Assembly: GCA_030595835.1 (NCBI GenBank)
Contig: JAUVLG010000011.1
Span: 1 to 47,481, forward strand
Origin: Candidatus Eiseniibacteriota bacterium
Lineage (GTDB): Bacteria; Joyebacterota; Joyebacteria; Joyebacterales; Joyebacteraceae
Reading direction: 5' to 3'
DNA: 47,481 nt
Position 1 is the first letter of the stretch. Every line of letters begins with the position of its first letter. Below are positions 15,105 through 23,600 of this stretch, piece by piece. The notes under the pieces are model-generated. The model had not been told where the DNA came from. It saw only the letters and a list, made by a program, of their open reading frames with translations, and searched no databases. A program made the translations under genes and the position numbers.

Positions 15105-16142
15105 CTACCTGTACATCGCCTTGATCGCTCCCCACGTCGTCGCCTCAACGGGAGATGACTGGCAGCCCGTGCAGACCGCGTCGAGCGCACCGATCATCTC
15201 GCCACCCTCGCCGGCCCCGATATGCGGCGACTCAGTATCATCCAGACACACGTGGTAGTCGTATCCGGCCGAGCCGAAGAAGTCGCAATAGAACGGCTCG
15301 GACGAGATGTTCCCATACAGGCCCGTGAGGTCGTCCAGAGACCCACCGTACTCCTGAGGGCCCACTCCCGAGTCCGGGAACATCTGGTCGTTCCAGAAGA
15401 CGTTGCAGTAGGAGATGGTCGGCGTCGCGATATAGGCGTGGATACCGTACTTGCCGTTGTTGGTGACCGCCGTGTTGTGGATCTCGGCGTTGCCGCCGCT
15501 GACATAGACGCCGTAGTCGAAGTTGTCGACGAGCGTGCACCTCTCAATGATGACGGGCTGGGCTCCGTTACCGTAGATGAACATACCGTTGTGCGAGCCG
15601 CGAGCCACGACAACACGCTCGAACATCGGCGCGGAGTCGGCACTGCTGCCCTCGGTCCGAACCACGATACCGGTGGCGCTGTTCTCGATGCTGACGTCCG
15701 TCACCGTCGGACTCGCCGCGTCGAGGCAGCAGATGCCCGCGGCAAGGTTCCTGCCGTCGCCGTCATCCATGAGCCCCTTGTCCCTCGAATCACCGCCCAC
15801 GATCGTCACATTCGAGATGAGCATGCTCCGGCTGACGTTCTGAAGGAGGATACCGTACTCGGCATGCGTGTGGTCGATCTCGACGTCGCTCCCGTCAGCT
15901 CCCAGAAGAACGATGTCGCTCGAAATCCCTACGATCGCGTCCCGAACCCCCAGCGGCGTGTTGAACGAGTGAACACTGTCGTACGTGCCGCTCATGACGA
16001 GGACGGTGTCGCCGGCGTCAGCGAGAACCACCGCCTGCTGGATCGCCGTGATACCCAGCTCTTCGTCCGGCACCATGATCGTGACCGCTCCGGCAGCCGC
16101 GGCCAGCAGGCTGATCAGAAGCGTCAAGAGGACAAAACGCAT
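15105..16142 (-). CDS. Secreted right-handed parallel beta-helix protein with W-G-x-I-K-type C-terminal tail
   Basis: A 345-aa exported protein. The signal peptide MRFVLLTLLISLLAAAAGA is followed by an N-terminal strand region (TAIQQAVVLADAGDTVLVMSGTY), typical of pectate-lyase-like NosD/DUF1565 folds, and about eight beta-helix coils (GILLQNVS, GIVVRTEG, GMFIYGNG, YGVYVSGGN, YGIHAY). Near the end, GNISSEPFYCDFFG resembles the repeated Asn-rich coil cap of these proteins. The last residues, TTWGAIKAMYR, look like a sorting or anchoring tail. ATG 16142 has GGAGG 6 nt upstream; the in-frame ATG at 16148 would touch that site. No catalytic residues are evident; it may be a surface adhesin or a polysaccharide-binding protein. 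Confidence 0.83.
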   Translation of the reverse strand: MRFVLLTLLISLLAAAAGAVTIMVPDEELGITAIQQAVVLADAGDTVLVMSGTYDSVHSFNTPLGVRDAIVGISSDIVLLGADGSDVEIDHTHAEYGILLQNVSRSMLISNVTIVGGDSRDKGLMDDGDGRNLAAGICCLDAASPTVTDVSIENSATGIVVRTEGSSADSAPMFERVVVARGSHNGMFIYGNGAQPVIIERCTLVDNFDYGVYVSGGNAEIHNTAVTNNGKYGIHAYIATPTISYCNVFWNDQMFPDSGVGPQEYGGSLDDLTGLYGNISSEPFYCDFFGSAGYDYHVCLDDTESPHIGAGEGGEMIGALDAVCTGCQSSPVEATTWGAIKAMYR

Positions 16143-16222
16143 CAGCATCCTCCTTCTTGTTTCAAGAGAGGGGTACAATCCAAGGTCGCCGACGACCCCT
16201 TTGGGGACGCCTACAACCAGTG

Positions 16223-16251
16223 ACTCTAGTGCAAACGGGCGCGGCTGTCAA
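16223..16251 (-). promoter_or_regulatory. Sigma-70-type promoter of the beta-helix gene
   Basis: Minus strand TTGACA (16246-16251), 17-nt spacer, TAGAGT (16223-16228). The leader contains a small CCCC/GGGG hairpin before the ribosome site. It lies in the 121-bp gap after the radical SAM gene, so the beta-helix gene is a separate unit. Confidence 0.72.
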
Positions 16252-16263
16252 CACCGTCGTGCG

Positions 16264-17394
16264 TCACTGCCAGACACCGTCCACGGCCGCTCCGCACTCC
16301 GAACACCGCCCGTCGACCAGTCCCCTCACCTCCACCGTGTATCCGATCCTGTGGATCAACTCTGCCGAGCAGGCGGGGCAGTATGTGTTATTCGCCTCGT
16401 GCCCGGGCACGTTCCCTATGTAGACGTACTCGAGCCCCTCCTCGAGGGCGATACGACGCGCTTCTTCGAGCCTCTCGACCGGCGTCGGAGGGAGATTCTG
16501 CAGCTTGTGCTGCGGATGGAAGCGGGAAAAGTGCAGTGGCACATCGGCGCCCAGACTCTCGCGAATCCACCGGCACATCGCTCTGAGTTCCTCCGGGTCG
16601 TCGTTCCTGCCGGGCACAAGCAAGGTGGTGATCTCCAGGTGCACGCCCTCCTCCCTGAGTATTCTGAGCGTGCGAAGTACGGGCGCCAGCGAACCGTCCG
16701 ACATGTCGGCGTAGTATTCCTCCGTGAAACCCTTGAGATCGATGTTGGCCGCATCGAGGTACGCACAGAGTTCCCTCAGCGGCTCGGGCATAATGTAGCC
16801 GTTGGAATGATAGACGTTCCGGATGCCCTTGGCGTGCGCGAGTCTCGCGCAGTCCAGCATGTACTCGTAGAAGATCGTGGGCTCCGAGTACGTATACGCG
16901 ATCGACGGACTTCCGCTCCTGACGGCGGCGGCCACGACTTCTTCCGGCGGGAGATCGTAGTTGGCCAGCTCCTCCGGCCGCGCCTGAGATATGTGCCAGT
17001 TCTGGCAGAACTTGCAGTCCAGGTTGCAGCCGGCCGTCGCTATTGAGAACGCCGTGGTCGTCGGGAGGAAGTGGTAGAAGGGCTTCTTCTCGATGGGATC
17101 AACGTGAAGGGCGCAGGGATTACCGTAGGTCAGCGTGTAGTAGACGCCGTCCCTGTTCTCCCTCACCCCGCAGTACCCGCGGCCCCCCGGGGCCACGACG
17201 CATCGCCTCGGACAGAGGCCGCACCTCACCCAGTTCCCGTCGAGGCTTTCCCAGTACGACGCCACCCGGGGACGCGTGAACCCAACCACGGCCGCACCCG
17301 ACCCGCCCGCTGCCAGACCAATGATCCCCGACACCGCTACGAAAGCGGCGACTGCGATCAGGAGGACCGCCCATGGACCGTGTCTCTCTCTCAT
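16264..17394 (-). CDS. amrS: AmmeMemoRadiSam system radical SAM enzyme (AmrS) with N-terminal membrane segment
   Basis: A 376-aa radical SAM protein. The cluster-binding motif is CNLDCKFC, following the family feature CGLCPRRC and preceding a C-terminal zinc-ribbon-like pair (CPAC, CSEC). GNPCALHVDPIEKKPFYHF, AYTYSEPTIFYEY and HSNGYI are characteristic of the AmmeMemoRadiSam family. The N-terminus, after ATG 17394 (AGAGG upstream), is MRERHGPWAVLLIAVAAFVA and forms one membrane helix, which is unusual for a SAM enzyme. The longer GTG start at 17418 adds only eight polar residues. It is the last gene of the long array, 57 nt after the Memo-AMMECR1 fusion. Its reaction is not known. Confidence 0.87.
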   Translation of the reverse strand: MRERHGPWAVLLIAVAAFVAVSGIIGLAAGGSGAAVVGFTRPRVASYWESLDGNWVRCGLCPRRCVVAPGGRGYCGVRENRDGVYYTLTYGNPCALHVDPIEKKPFYHFLPTTTAFSIATAGCNLDCKFCQNWHISQARPEELANYDLPPEEVVAAAVRSGSPSIAYTYSEPTIFYEYMLDCARLAHAKGIRNVYHSNGYIMPEPLRELCAYLDAANIDLKGFTEEYYADMSDGSLAPVLRTLRILREEGVHLEITTLLVPGRNDDPEELRAMCRWIRESLGADVPLHFSRFHPQHKLQNLPPTPVERLEEARRIALEEGLEYVYIGNVPGHEANNTYCPACSAELIHRIGYTVEVRGLVDGRCSECGAAVDGVWQ

Positions 17395-17451
17395 ATCCGC
17401 CTCTGCTTGCCGCTCCACCCAGGAACCAAAGCGATATCCCCGCGGGAGAAC

Positions 17452-19032
17452 CTACTCCTCTCCGAAGACCTCGGCCGTGAACCTGAGAATGGTGACACCC
17501 TCCTGCTTCCAGGAATCCTGCGGAAGCCCCGCCTTCATGCAGGTGTGCTCGAGGAAGGTCTCACGATCCCAACCGTAGTCGGTCGCCACCTGTGGCAGAA
17601 GAAGACCGCTGCGCCCTCCATGCTGTATGATGAGGCCGTGAACTCCCACCTCGATCTCGGACACGTCCTCGACCACGGTGAGGGGCGACATCACTGAGAT
17701 CTCCACGGTCAGCTCATCGAGTTCGTCGGCACTCACCGGGGGAAAGCGCGGATCATGGAACGCCGCCTGCACGGCCATCTCCATGACCGTCTGTTCGAGC
17801 GGTTTGTACGCGCGCACGTGTCCGATACATCCGCGGAGAACACCGCGCTTCTCCAGTGTGACAAAGGCCCCGCATTCGGTTTGGAGGGTCTTCGAGGTGA
17901 ACTCAGCGGGCGGCGGCCAGTTCCCGGCGAGCTCGGCGGCCATCGAGCGTCTGGCCAGCGACAGGAGCGCGCTCCGCTCATCCCCCGTGAGCCCCTCGTA
18001 CGGAGCGTCGTCCGTCGCCACGTCGGAACTCGCAGACTCGACGCCGGTCGCGCCGGCGGTGGACTCATCCCCGCTCTTCGCCGTGGGCGCACCGTGAAGC
18101 ACCGCCGCCATGTAGCCAACCACCTGCGACTTGTCCCCGGTGACATCTCCGGACGTCGCGTAACCAACGACCGTCGAGGTGCGCGCTCCGAATTCACGCG
18201 CCGCCATCATCACGGCCGCCGTAGGCCCTCCCCCGCAGGCTTCGCACTCGCCGCGTGCGAGCGACGCAAGCAGTCCCTCCGGATCGAAGTCCTCAATCGC
18301 CTGGATCACGTGCGAGTCCAGTTCGACGGCCTCGTCGTGGCTGTGGTAGTGGGACAGGTCGGTACTCGCAACCAGGAGCACCCGCTTGCCCGCGGACCCT
18401 CTGACCGCGCCGACGATCCGGGAAGCGAGCTGACGCACCGCGACCTCGCTCTGGTCCCCCATCACGATCGGAACTATGTGGAAGTCGCCGAGCGCTCGTT
18501 GGAGGAACGGCACCTGTACCTCGAGCGAGTGTTCCTCCGAGTGGGCGCGCGGTTCGAAACCGGAACCTCCGGAGGGATCGGCGATCCCGTCGGCCAGTTC
18601 GCGGTCCACCGGAACGACGCCCAGAGGCGTCTGGTACCCGACGCCTCCGAACACCGAAGCGCCCCGGAAGGGAAACCTGTGTGAGGGCGCAACCACGACC
18701 ACCGTGTCGAACGACATTCCCCTGACACACGCGTAGGCGCGTCCCGCCACCGCCCCCGAGTACACGTACCCCGCGTGCGGCGAGATGATCCCCACGATCT
18801 CCCCGTCGAGCTCCCGCGTGCCGGCGGCATCGAGGAATCCGTCGACGTCGTCGGCCAGCACTTGGGGATCTGCCGGGTAGAACGCTCCCGCCACAACCGG
18901 GCGGCGCACCTCACCGGCCGTTTCCTCTCTCTCCACTTTCACGTTTCCATCGCCTCCTTCGGCGCCGCATCCGGTGGCACAGAGAAGAAGCGCCAACAGA
19001 ACCGCCGGAACGCATGTATGCTCTCTCTTCAT
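17452..19032 (-). CDS. Fusion of AmmeMemoRadiSam proteins B (Memo) and A (AMMECR1), predicted lipoprotein
   Basis: A 526-aa two-domain protein. After a lipoprotein-like signal (basic start, VLLALLLCATGC) comes the Memo domain (about 45-320) with VVAGAFYPADP, ISPHAGYVYSG, APSHRFPF and ACGGGPTA, which hold the His and Cys residues conserved in Memo. A linker of about 35 residues leads to an AMMECR1 domain (about 350-520) with LRGCIGHVRAYKPL and AFHDPRFPP. These two, with AmrS encoded next to it, complete the AmmeMemoRadiSam system, whose function is undefined. ATG 19032 overlaps the nadB stop by 4 nt. The export signal on this protein and the membrane helix on AmrS suggest an envelope-located system. 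Confidence 0.88.
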   Translation of the reverse strand: MKREHTCVPAVLLALLLCATGCGAEGGDGNVKVEREETAGEVRRPVVAGAFYPADPQVLADDVDGFLDAAGTRELDGEIVGIISPHAGYVYSGAVAGRAYACVRGMSFDTVVVVAPSHRFPFRGASVFGGVGYQTPLGVVPVDRELADGIADPSGGSGFEPRAHSEEHSLEVQVPFLQRALGDFHIVPIVMGDQSEVAVRQLASRIVGAVRGSAGKRVLLVASTDLSHYHSHDEAVELDSHVIQAIEDFDPEGLLASLARGECEACGGGPTAAVMMAAREFGARTSTVVGYATSGDVTGDKSQVVGYMAAVLHGAPTAKSGDESTAGATGVESASSDVATDDAPYEGLTGDERSALLSLARRSMAAELAGNWPPPAEFTSKTLQTECGAFVTLEKRGVLRGCIGHVRAYKPLEQTVMEMAVQAAFHDPRFPPVSADELDELTVEISVMSPLTVVEDVSEIEVGVHGLIIQHGGRSGLLLPQVATDYGWDRETFLEHTCMKAGLPQDSWKQEGVTILRFTAEVFGEE

Positions 19033-20651
19033 GACCGTGAGCTCCCTTCCAGGACGGTGTCCCTCAGGAAATGCTCGTCGTCTCTCTCCGGGAAGTCCTC
19101 CATCCAGTGGAGTCCCCTCGACTCCTTCCGCAGCCGTGCACTCGCGATTATCAGCTCCCCGACCAGCGAGATGTTCCTGAGTTCGAGAAGGTCGCGGCTG
19201 ACGGGATAACGCGCAACGTAGTCGGCGATCTCCGCCTTGATGGCGGACATCCGAAGGGCGGCGAACTCAAGCCTCCTCTCGGTCCGGACGATCCCGACGT
19301 AATCCCACATGATCCGACGAACGATGTCCCAGCTGTGATCGATGAGCACGCCCTCCGGGACAGGACCGGCCTTACGCCCCGACCACTCCGTCCCGGCGGC
19401 TTCCGGAGACACGGACGCACCGTTGTCGAACGCGTCCACGGCCGATCTGGCGGCTCGCTCGCTGAACACGACCGCTTCCAGAAGGGAGTTCGAGGCCAGT
19501 CTGTTCGCGCCGTGCATACCCGTGTGGGCGACCTCGCCGATCGCGTACAACCCCGGCAGGTCTGTTCTGCCCTCGAGGTCGACGGCGACACCACCGCACA
19601 CGTAGTGCGCCGCGGGAACGACCGGCACCGGCTCCTTCGTCATGTCGATCTCGAGCTTCAGCAGATGTCCGTTTATGTTCGGGAAACGCGACCTCACCTT
19701 GTCCGGGTCGAGATGGGTCAGATCCAGATGGACGTGCTTGTCGCCCGTCTTCTTCATCACCCGGTCGATGGCGCGCGCGACTATGTCCCTGGGCGCCAGA
19801 TCCTCCCTGGGATGTTTGCCCTCCATGATCCTCTCACCGCTCAAGGTCCTGAGCACGGCGCCCTCGCCACGCACGGCCTCCGAGATGAGAAACGACTTGA
19901 CGTCGTGGTGATACAGACAGGTGGGATGGAACTGGATGAACTCCATGTTGCGCACGGGCACACCGGCCCGGTACGCGATGGCGATGCCGTCACCGCTCGC
20001 GATGTCGGGATTCGTCGTGTAGAGGTAGACCTTCCCGCACCCTCCTGTCGCAAGCGCCGTAACTGAAGCTACGACGGTCCTCACCACACCCGCCTCGATG
20101 TCCAGCACGTGAACGCCGACGCACCTCCGTCCCTCCGCCGACTCGTCGACGACTACGTCGATCGCGACGTGGTCTTCCCACACCTCGATGTTCGGGGACG
20201 AATGGACCGCCGAAAGGAGCGCCGTCTCGATCTCCTTGCCCGTCATATCGGCCGCGTGCACGATGCGCCGGGTCGAGTGGCCGCCCTCTCGCCCAAGCGA
20301 GAAGTGCTCGGAACCGTCGTCGGCGACCTCGGTCGAAAACCGCGCGCCCCACGACATGAGCCGGGCCACGGCTCCGGGGCCGCTGCGGACAGCGATCTCG
20401 ACCGCCTCGCGCCGACAGAGACCGACGCCCCCGACAAGCGTGTCACGGATGTGCTGCTCGAACGAGTCGGTCCCCTCGACGACGGCGGCTATACCACCCT
20501 GCGCCATGTTGGTCGCCGACTCCGCGTCGTCTTTCTTCGTAACGACGATAACGCGGCCCCGCTTCGCGACCGAGAGCGCGAACGTCAGACCGGCAATTCC
20601 GCTGCCGACGACTACGAAGTCGGCGGATTCGTGAGCCCGTTCGGCCGGCAA
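19029..20651 (-). CDS. nadB: L-aspartate oxidase
   Basis: A 540-aa FAD enzyme that oxidises L-aspartate to iminosuccinate, the first step of de novo NAD synthesis. The FAD-binding motif VVVGSGIAGLTFAL lies near the N-terminus, followed by the family features ESATNMAQGGIAAV, GREGGHSTRRIVHA, PRDIVARAID, and HYVCGGVAVDLEGRT and GANRLASNSLLEAVVF. I chose TTG 20651 because GGGAGGA ends about 5 nt before it and the length then fits the family. A GTG at 20726 would add 25 residues including a CPCARTCC patch without homology. It is paired with nadA upstream, and its stop overlaps the Memo-AMMECR1 start (ATGA). Confidence 0.93.
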   Translation of the reverse strand: MPAERAHESADFVVVGSGIAGLTFALSVAKRGRVIVVTKKDDAESATNMAQGGIAAVVEGTDSFEQHIRDTLVGGVGLCRREAVEIAVRSGPGAVARLMSWGARFSTEVADDGSEHFSLGREGGHSTRRIVHAADMTGKEIETALLSAVHSSPNIEVWEDHVAIDVVVDESAEGRRCVGVHVLDIEAGVVRTVVASVTALATGGCGKVYLYTTNPDIASGDGIAIAYRAGVPVRNMEFIQFHPTCLYHHDVKSFLISEAVRGEGAVLRTLSGERIMEGKHPREDLAPRDIVARAIDRVMKKTGDKHVHLDLTHLDPDKVRSRFPNINGHLLKLEIDMTKEPVPVVPAAHYVCGGVAVDLEGRTDLPGLYAIGEVAHTGMHGANRLASNSLLEAVVFSERAARSAVDAFDNGASVSPEAAGTEWSGRKAGPVPEGVLIDHSWDIVRRIMWDYVGIVRTERRLEFAALRMSAIKAEIADYVARYPVSRDLLELRNISLVGELIIASARLRKESRGLHWMEDFPERDDEHFLRDTVLEGSSRS

Positions 20652-20770
20652 GCGTTCCTCCCGTTGAGATGCCTCACAGCACGTTCTTGCACAAGGGCAT
20701 TTGCGCTCCTGGCGGCCACTTCGCACACCGACCGCTCAGGGATGATCTGCACTTCGATGTTCCAGAGTGG

Positions 20771-21694
20771 TCAGCACTCCAACATCCGTGTCAGGGCGCT
20801 CTGCGCCCGGATGCGGACGTCGTCCGGCACGACTATCTCGTGTTCCTCGGTGTCCAGGGCCCATACCACACCCGGCAGGTCGATCATCTTCATGTCCCGA
20901 CATACGGCGAACGGCGATAGCGGGTAGAACCGCTTCCCCGGGTGGTCGCGCTTCAGTCTGTCGATGAGCCCTATCTCGGTACCCACTATCAGGCTGTCGT
21001 GCTCGGCCGCGAGGTTTACCATGCCCTCCGTCGACGCGACGAAGTCGGCCATCGAAATAACGTCCGGCGGACACTCCGGGTGCACCACGATCGGCGACTC
21101 CGGGTGCGCGGCGGTCGCGACGACCACGTCCTCAGGAACGAACATGTCATGCACGTAGCAGTAACCGTCCCAGGGGATTATCGTCTTGTCCGTCTGAGAG
21201 GCCACGTATGCGGCGAGGTTCCTGTCGGGAACGAAGAGGATCTCGTCTGCGTCCAGCGATTCGGTGACGCGCACGGCGTTCGATGATGTGCAGCACACAT
21301 CGCTCTCGGCCTTCACGGCGGCTGATGTGTTCACGTAGCAAACCACCGGGGCCCCGGGGTGCTCGGCCTTGAAGACCCTGAGCTGCTCGGCCGTTATCAT
21401 GTCGGCCATCGGGCAGCCCGCGGACAGCGACGGCAGAACGACCCTCTTGGATGGATTGAGTATCTTCGCGCTCTCGGCCATGAAGAGCACACCACACAGG
21501 ACAATGAGCTCGGCATCGCTGGTCGCCCCGAGCTGGGCGAGAACGAGTGAGTCGCCGACGGAATCCGATACCCTCTGGACCGCATCGACTTGGTAGTTGT
21601 GTCCGAGGATGACGGCGTTTCTCGTGTGCTTGAGTTCCTCGCAGCGTGCGACGAGCTCCGCCTCAGACATCCTCGCGTACTCCTCGAACTTCAT
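20771..21694 (-). CDS. nadA: Quinolinate synthase
   Basis: A 307-aa [4Fe-4S] enzyme that condenses iminosuccinate with dihydroxyacetone phosphate to quinolinate, directly downstream of NadB in NAD synthesis. The three expected cluster cysteines are C94 (AGCPMADM), C179 (WDGYCYVHD) and C265 (FAVCRDMKM). GHNYQVDAVQ near the N-terminus is also diagnostic. It is the short form, close to archaeal and Thermotoga enzymes. ATG 21694 has GGAGGG upstream and overlaps the lpxK stop by 4 nt. nadC is not in the window. Confidence 0.95.
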   Translation of the reverse strand: MKFEEYARMSEAELVARCEELKHTRNAVILGHNYQVDAVQRVSDSVGDSLVLAQLGATSDAELIVLCGVLFMAESAKILNPSKRVVLPSLSAGCPMADMITAEQLRVFKAEHPGAPVVCYVNTSAAVKAESDVCCTSSNAVRVTESLDADEILFVPDRNLAAYVASQTDKTIIPWDGYCYVHDMFVPEDVVVATAAHPESPIVVHPECPPDVISMADFVASTEGMVNLAAEHDSLIVGTEIGLIDRLKRDHPGKRFYPLSPFAVCRDMKMIDLPGVVWALDTEEHEIVVPDDVRIRAQSALTRMLEC

Positions 21695-22854
21695 TGTTCC
21701 CTCCGTCTCAAGAGAACTCCGTTGAGAGCCTCCACCAGGAGCTCCTTCCCACGCGTGATCTCGAGCTCAATGCCAAGTGCCACGAGCGGAACGCGGGACC
21801 GCCATGGCCTCAGCCTGACGGCGTCCTTCTCGGTGGTCAGTATCGTGTCCGCGCCAACCTCGCGGGCGGCCTCGACGACGACGTCGACGTCGTCCCCGGA
21901 GTAGTTGTGGTGGTCGGGCAGCGCCAGACGGCCCCGGACGTTCATCCTGAGCCTCGCGAGTGTGCGCTCGAAGTCCAGCGGGTCCGCGATGCTCGACAGC
22001 GCCAGACAACTGCACTTCCTGAGATCGGCCGCCCTGACGGTGTCACCAGTTCCGACGTCCCAGAACACTACCGGCTTCATCCTTGTCTCGATCACCGCCG
22101 CGGATGGAGCCAGCGGGCCCAGCGCCCCGATGACGCGGTCGGCTCCGGCCGCGCGATCGCACCTCGTCGCTACCAGGACATCGGCACGCCCAACGCCCGA
22201 GGGGTGCTCACGGAGAGGACCACCTGGAAGAAGGTGTCCATTCCCCACGGGAGCTGCGGCGTCCACGGCCAGGATGTCCAGATCCCTCGCCAACTGCACG
22301 TGCTGGAACGCATCGTCCAGTAGTATAACATCTGCTCCCAACTCTTCCACAGCGAGTCGAACACCCATGCGCCGGCGCTCAGACACGACGATCGATACGC
22401 CTTCCATCACGAGCGCCATCATGTATGGCTCGTCGCCGGCGTCGCGCCACTTGACGAGGGATCCCTCGCCCCGGGACACCACGAGGGGGCCCTTGGAGCG
22501 CCGGCCGTATCCGCGGCTCACGACGGCGACCTTCCGGCCCTTCCCCGCCAGGTGCCTGGCGAGGTACATGGTCAGGGGCGTCTTTCCCGCCCCCCCCGCT
22601 ACGAGGTTCCCCACGGATATGACGGGGACATCGAAGCGGGCGGGTCTGATCGCCCTGACCCACAGCGACACGGCGGCGCCGATCCCGTACAGCACTGACA
22701 GGAGAACGAGCACGCCGGCGACCGCCACGTTCAGCCCCTCGGGCTCGTCCCGACCCATCGCGAGTCCGCGCCACCAGTCGACGAACCTCGCGAGCCCGGT
22801 CAGGGCCGCGGGCTCCTCGCTCAGCTTCCGGCTGGGATCATCCCGATGCGCCAT
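21691..22854 (-). CDS. lpxK: Tetraacyldisaccharide 4'-kinase
   Basis: A 387-aa inner-membrane kinase that phosphorylates the 4' position of the lipid A disaccharide. It has one N-terminal membrane helix (about 44-64), the P-loop ISVGNLVAGGAGKTP (about 80-94), SRGYGRRSKG and the LDDAFQHVQLARD motif typical of LpxK. The extra residues before the helix are longer than in E. coli LpxK. ATG 22854 has GGGGTG about 5 nt upstream; TTG one codon earlier is possible. It lies 68 nt after the acyltransferase gene and overlaps nadA by 4 nt. Confidence 0.93.
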   Translation of the reverse strand: MAHRDDPSRKLSEEPAALTGLARFVDWWRGLAMGRDEPEGLNVAVAGVLVLLSVLYGIGAAVSLWVRAIRPARFDVPVISVGNLVAGGAGKTPLTMYLARHLAGKGRKVAVVSRGYGRRSKGPLVVSRGEGSLVKWRDAGDEPYMMALVMEGVSIVVSERRRMGVRLAVEELGADVILLDDAFQHVQLARDLDILAVDAAAPVGNGHLLPGGPLREHPSGVGRADVLVATRCDRAAGADRVIGALGPLAPSAAVIETRMKPVVFWDVGTGDTVRAADLRKCSCLALSSIADPLDFERTLARLRMNVRGRLALPDHHNYSGDDVDVVVEAAREVGADTILTTEKDAVRLRPWRSRVPLVALGIELEITRGKELLVEALNGVLLRRREQ

Positions 22855-22922
22855 CAAGCACCCCGATCGATTCCAGGAATCCGACAGTGCGCGCGGTCGC
22901 GCCCCGCCGTTCGGCCACGGCT

Positions 22923-23600
22923 CTAGGCGCCCTGGCGCGCGACCGCCTCTTCGGCCTCTGCGTTCACACGACCGAGCGCCGCCTCAAGCAGGGCCGCCTT
23001 CTCCTCGAACGGAGCGAACTCGTCCCACTCGAGCGGCTCACCATAAACGACAGCGACGCGGGAGAAAGGCAACGGGACCATGAAGCTGTCCCAGCTCGAC
23101 AGCCGTCTTGCGCGGGCCGCGGCCACACCAACCGGGACCAGCGCCCCACCCGACTTCTCCGCCAGGTAGAATATGCCCCGCTTGATGCTCCGGGCGGGGC
23201 CCTTCGGGCCGTCAGGCGTGATCGCGAGGTCGAGCCCCTCGACCGCCCTCGCGAGCATGCGCAGCAGCCCTCTGGCGGAGCCCCTGGTCGACGAACCGCG
23301 CACAACACCGTAGCCGAACGCCGTCATCAGCCGCGCGCTCATCTCCCCGTCCCGGTGCCACGACGAGAGCACCTGAATACTCCTTCCCCTGCAGATGTAC
23401 TCCAGAGGAAGCAGCACGCCGTGCCAGAACGCGAACACCACCGGCCGCCCGGATTCGTGGACGCGCTCCACGCGCTCGACGTGGATCTCGGTCGCGCGCC
23501 AGGTGGCGCCCAGCAGACGCACCAGAACCGGCCCTACAAGCCCGACCGATGCTACGAGGATCCTGTCCACTACGGACAGCTTTGTCCTCCCGGGGCTCAT
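22923..23600 (-). CDS. DUF374-type lysophospholipid acyltransferase family protein
   Basis: A 225-aa membrane-associated acyltransferase. VVFAFWHGVLLPLEYI and SWHRDGEMSARLM match the DUF374 branch, where the usual H-x4-D catalytic motif appears as HRDGEM. GVVRGSSTRGS and LAITPDGPKGPARSIKRG, which bind the acceptor phosphate in this fold, are also present. Genes of this branch commonly lie beside lpxB and lpxK and may add secondary acyl chains to lipid A. ATG 23600 overlaps the lpxB stop by 4 nt; the much longer open frame upstream is a shadow of lpxB. The acyl donor and acceptor are not settled by sequence. Confidence 0.88.
   Translation of the reverse strand: MSPGRTKLSVVDRILVASVGLVGPVLVRLLGATWRATEIHVERVERVHESGRPVVFAFWHGVLLPLEYICRGRSIQVLSSWHRDGEMSARLMTAFGYGVVRGSSTRGSARGLLRMLARAVEGLDLAITPDGPKGPARSIKRGIFYLAEKSGGALVPVGVAAARARRLSSWDSFMVPLPFSRVAVVYGEPLEWDEFAPFEEKAALLEAALGRVNAEAEEAVARQGA

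Noticed and set aside
20652-20726. N-terminal extension of NadB with a CPCARTCC cysteine patch, a possible metal site
   Set aside because: The TTG at 20651 has a strong ribosome site and gives the family length; the extension has no such site, so the cysteines are probably not translated.
20612-20752. 46-codon minus-strand frame between nadA and nadB (starting at GTG 20752) that reads like protein (IIPERSVCEVAARSANALV)
   Set aside because: No ribosome site, overlap with the nadB start, and no family that I recognise. Conservation in relatives would reopen it.
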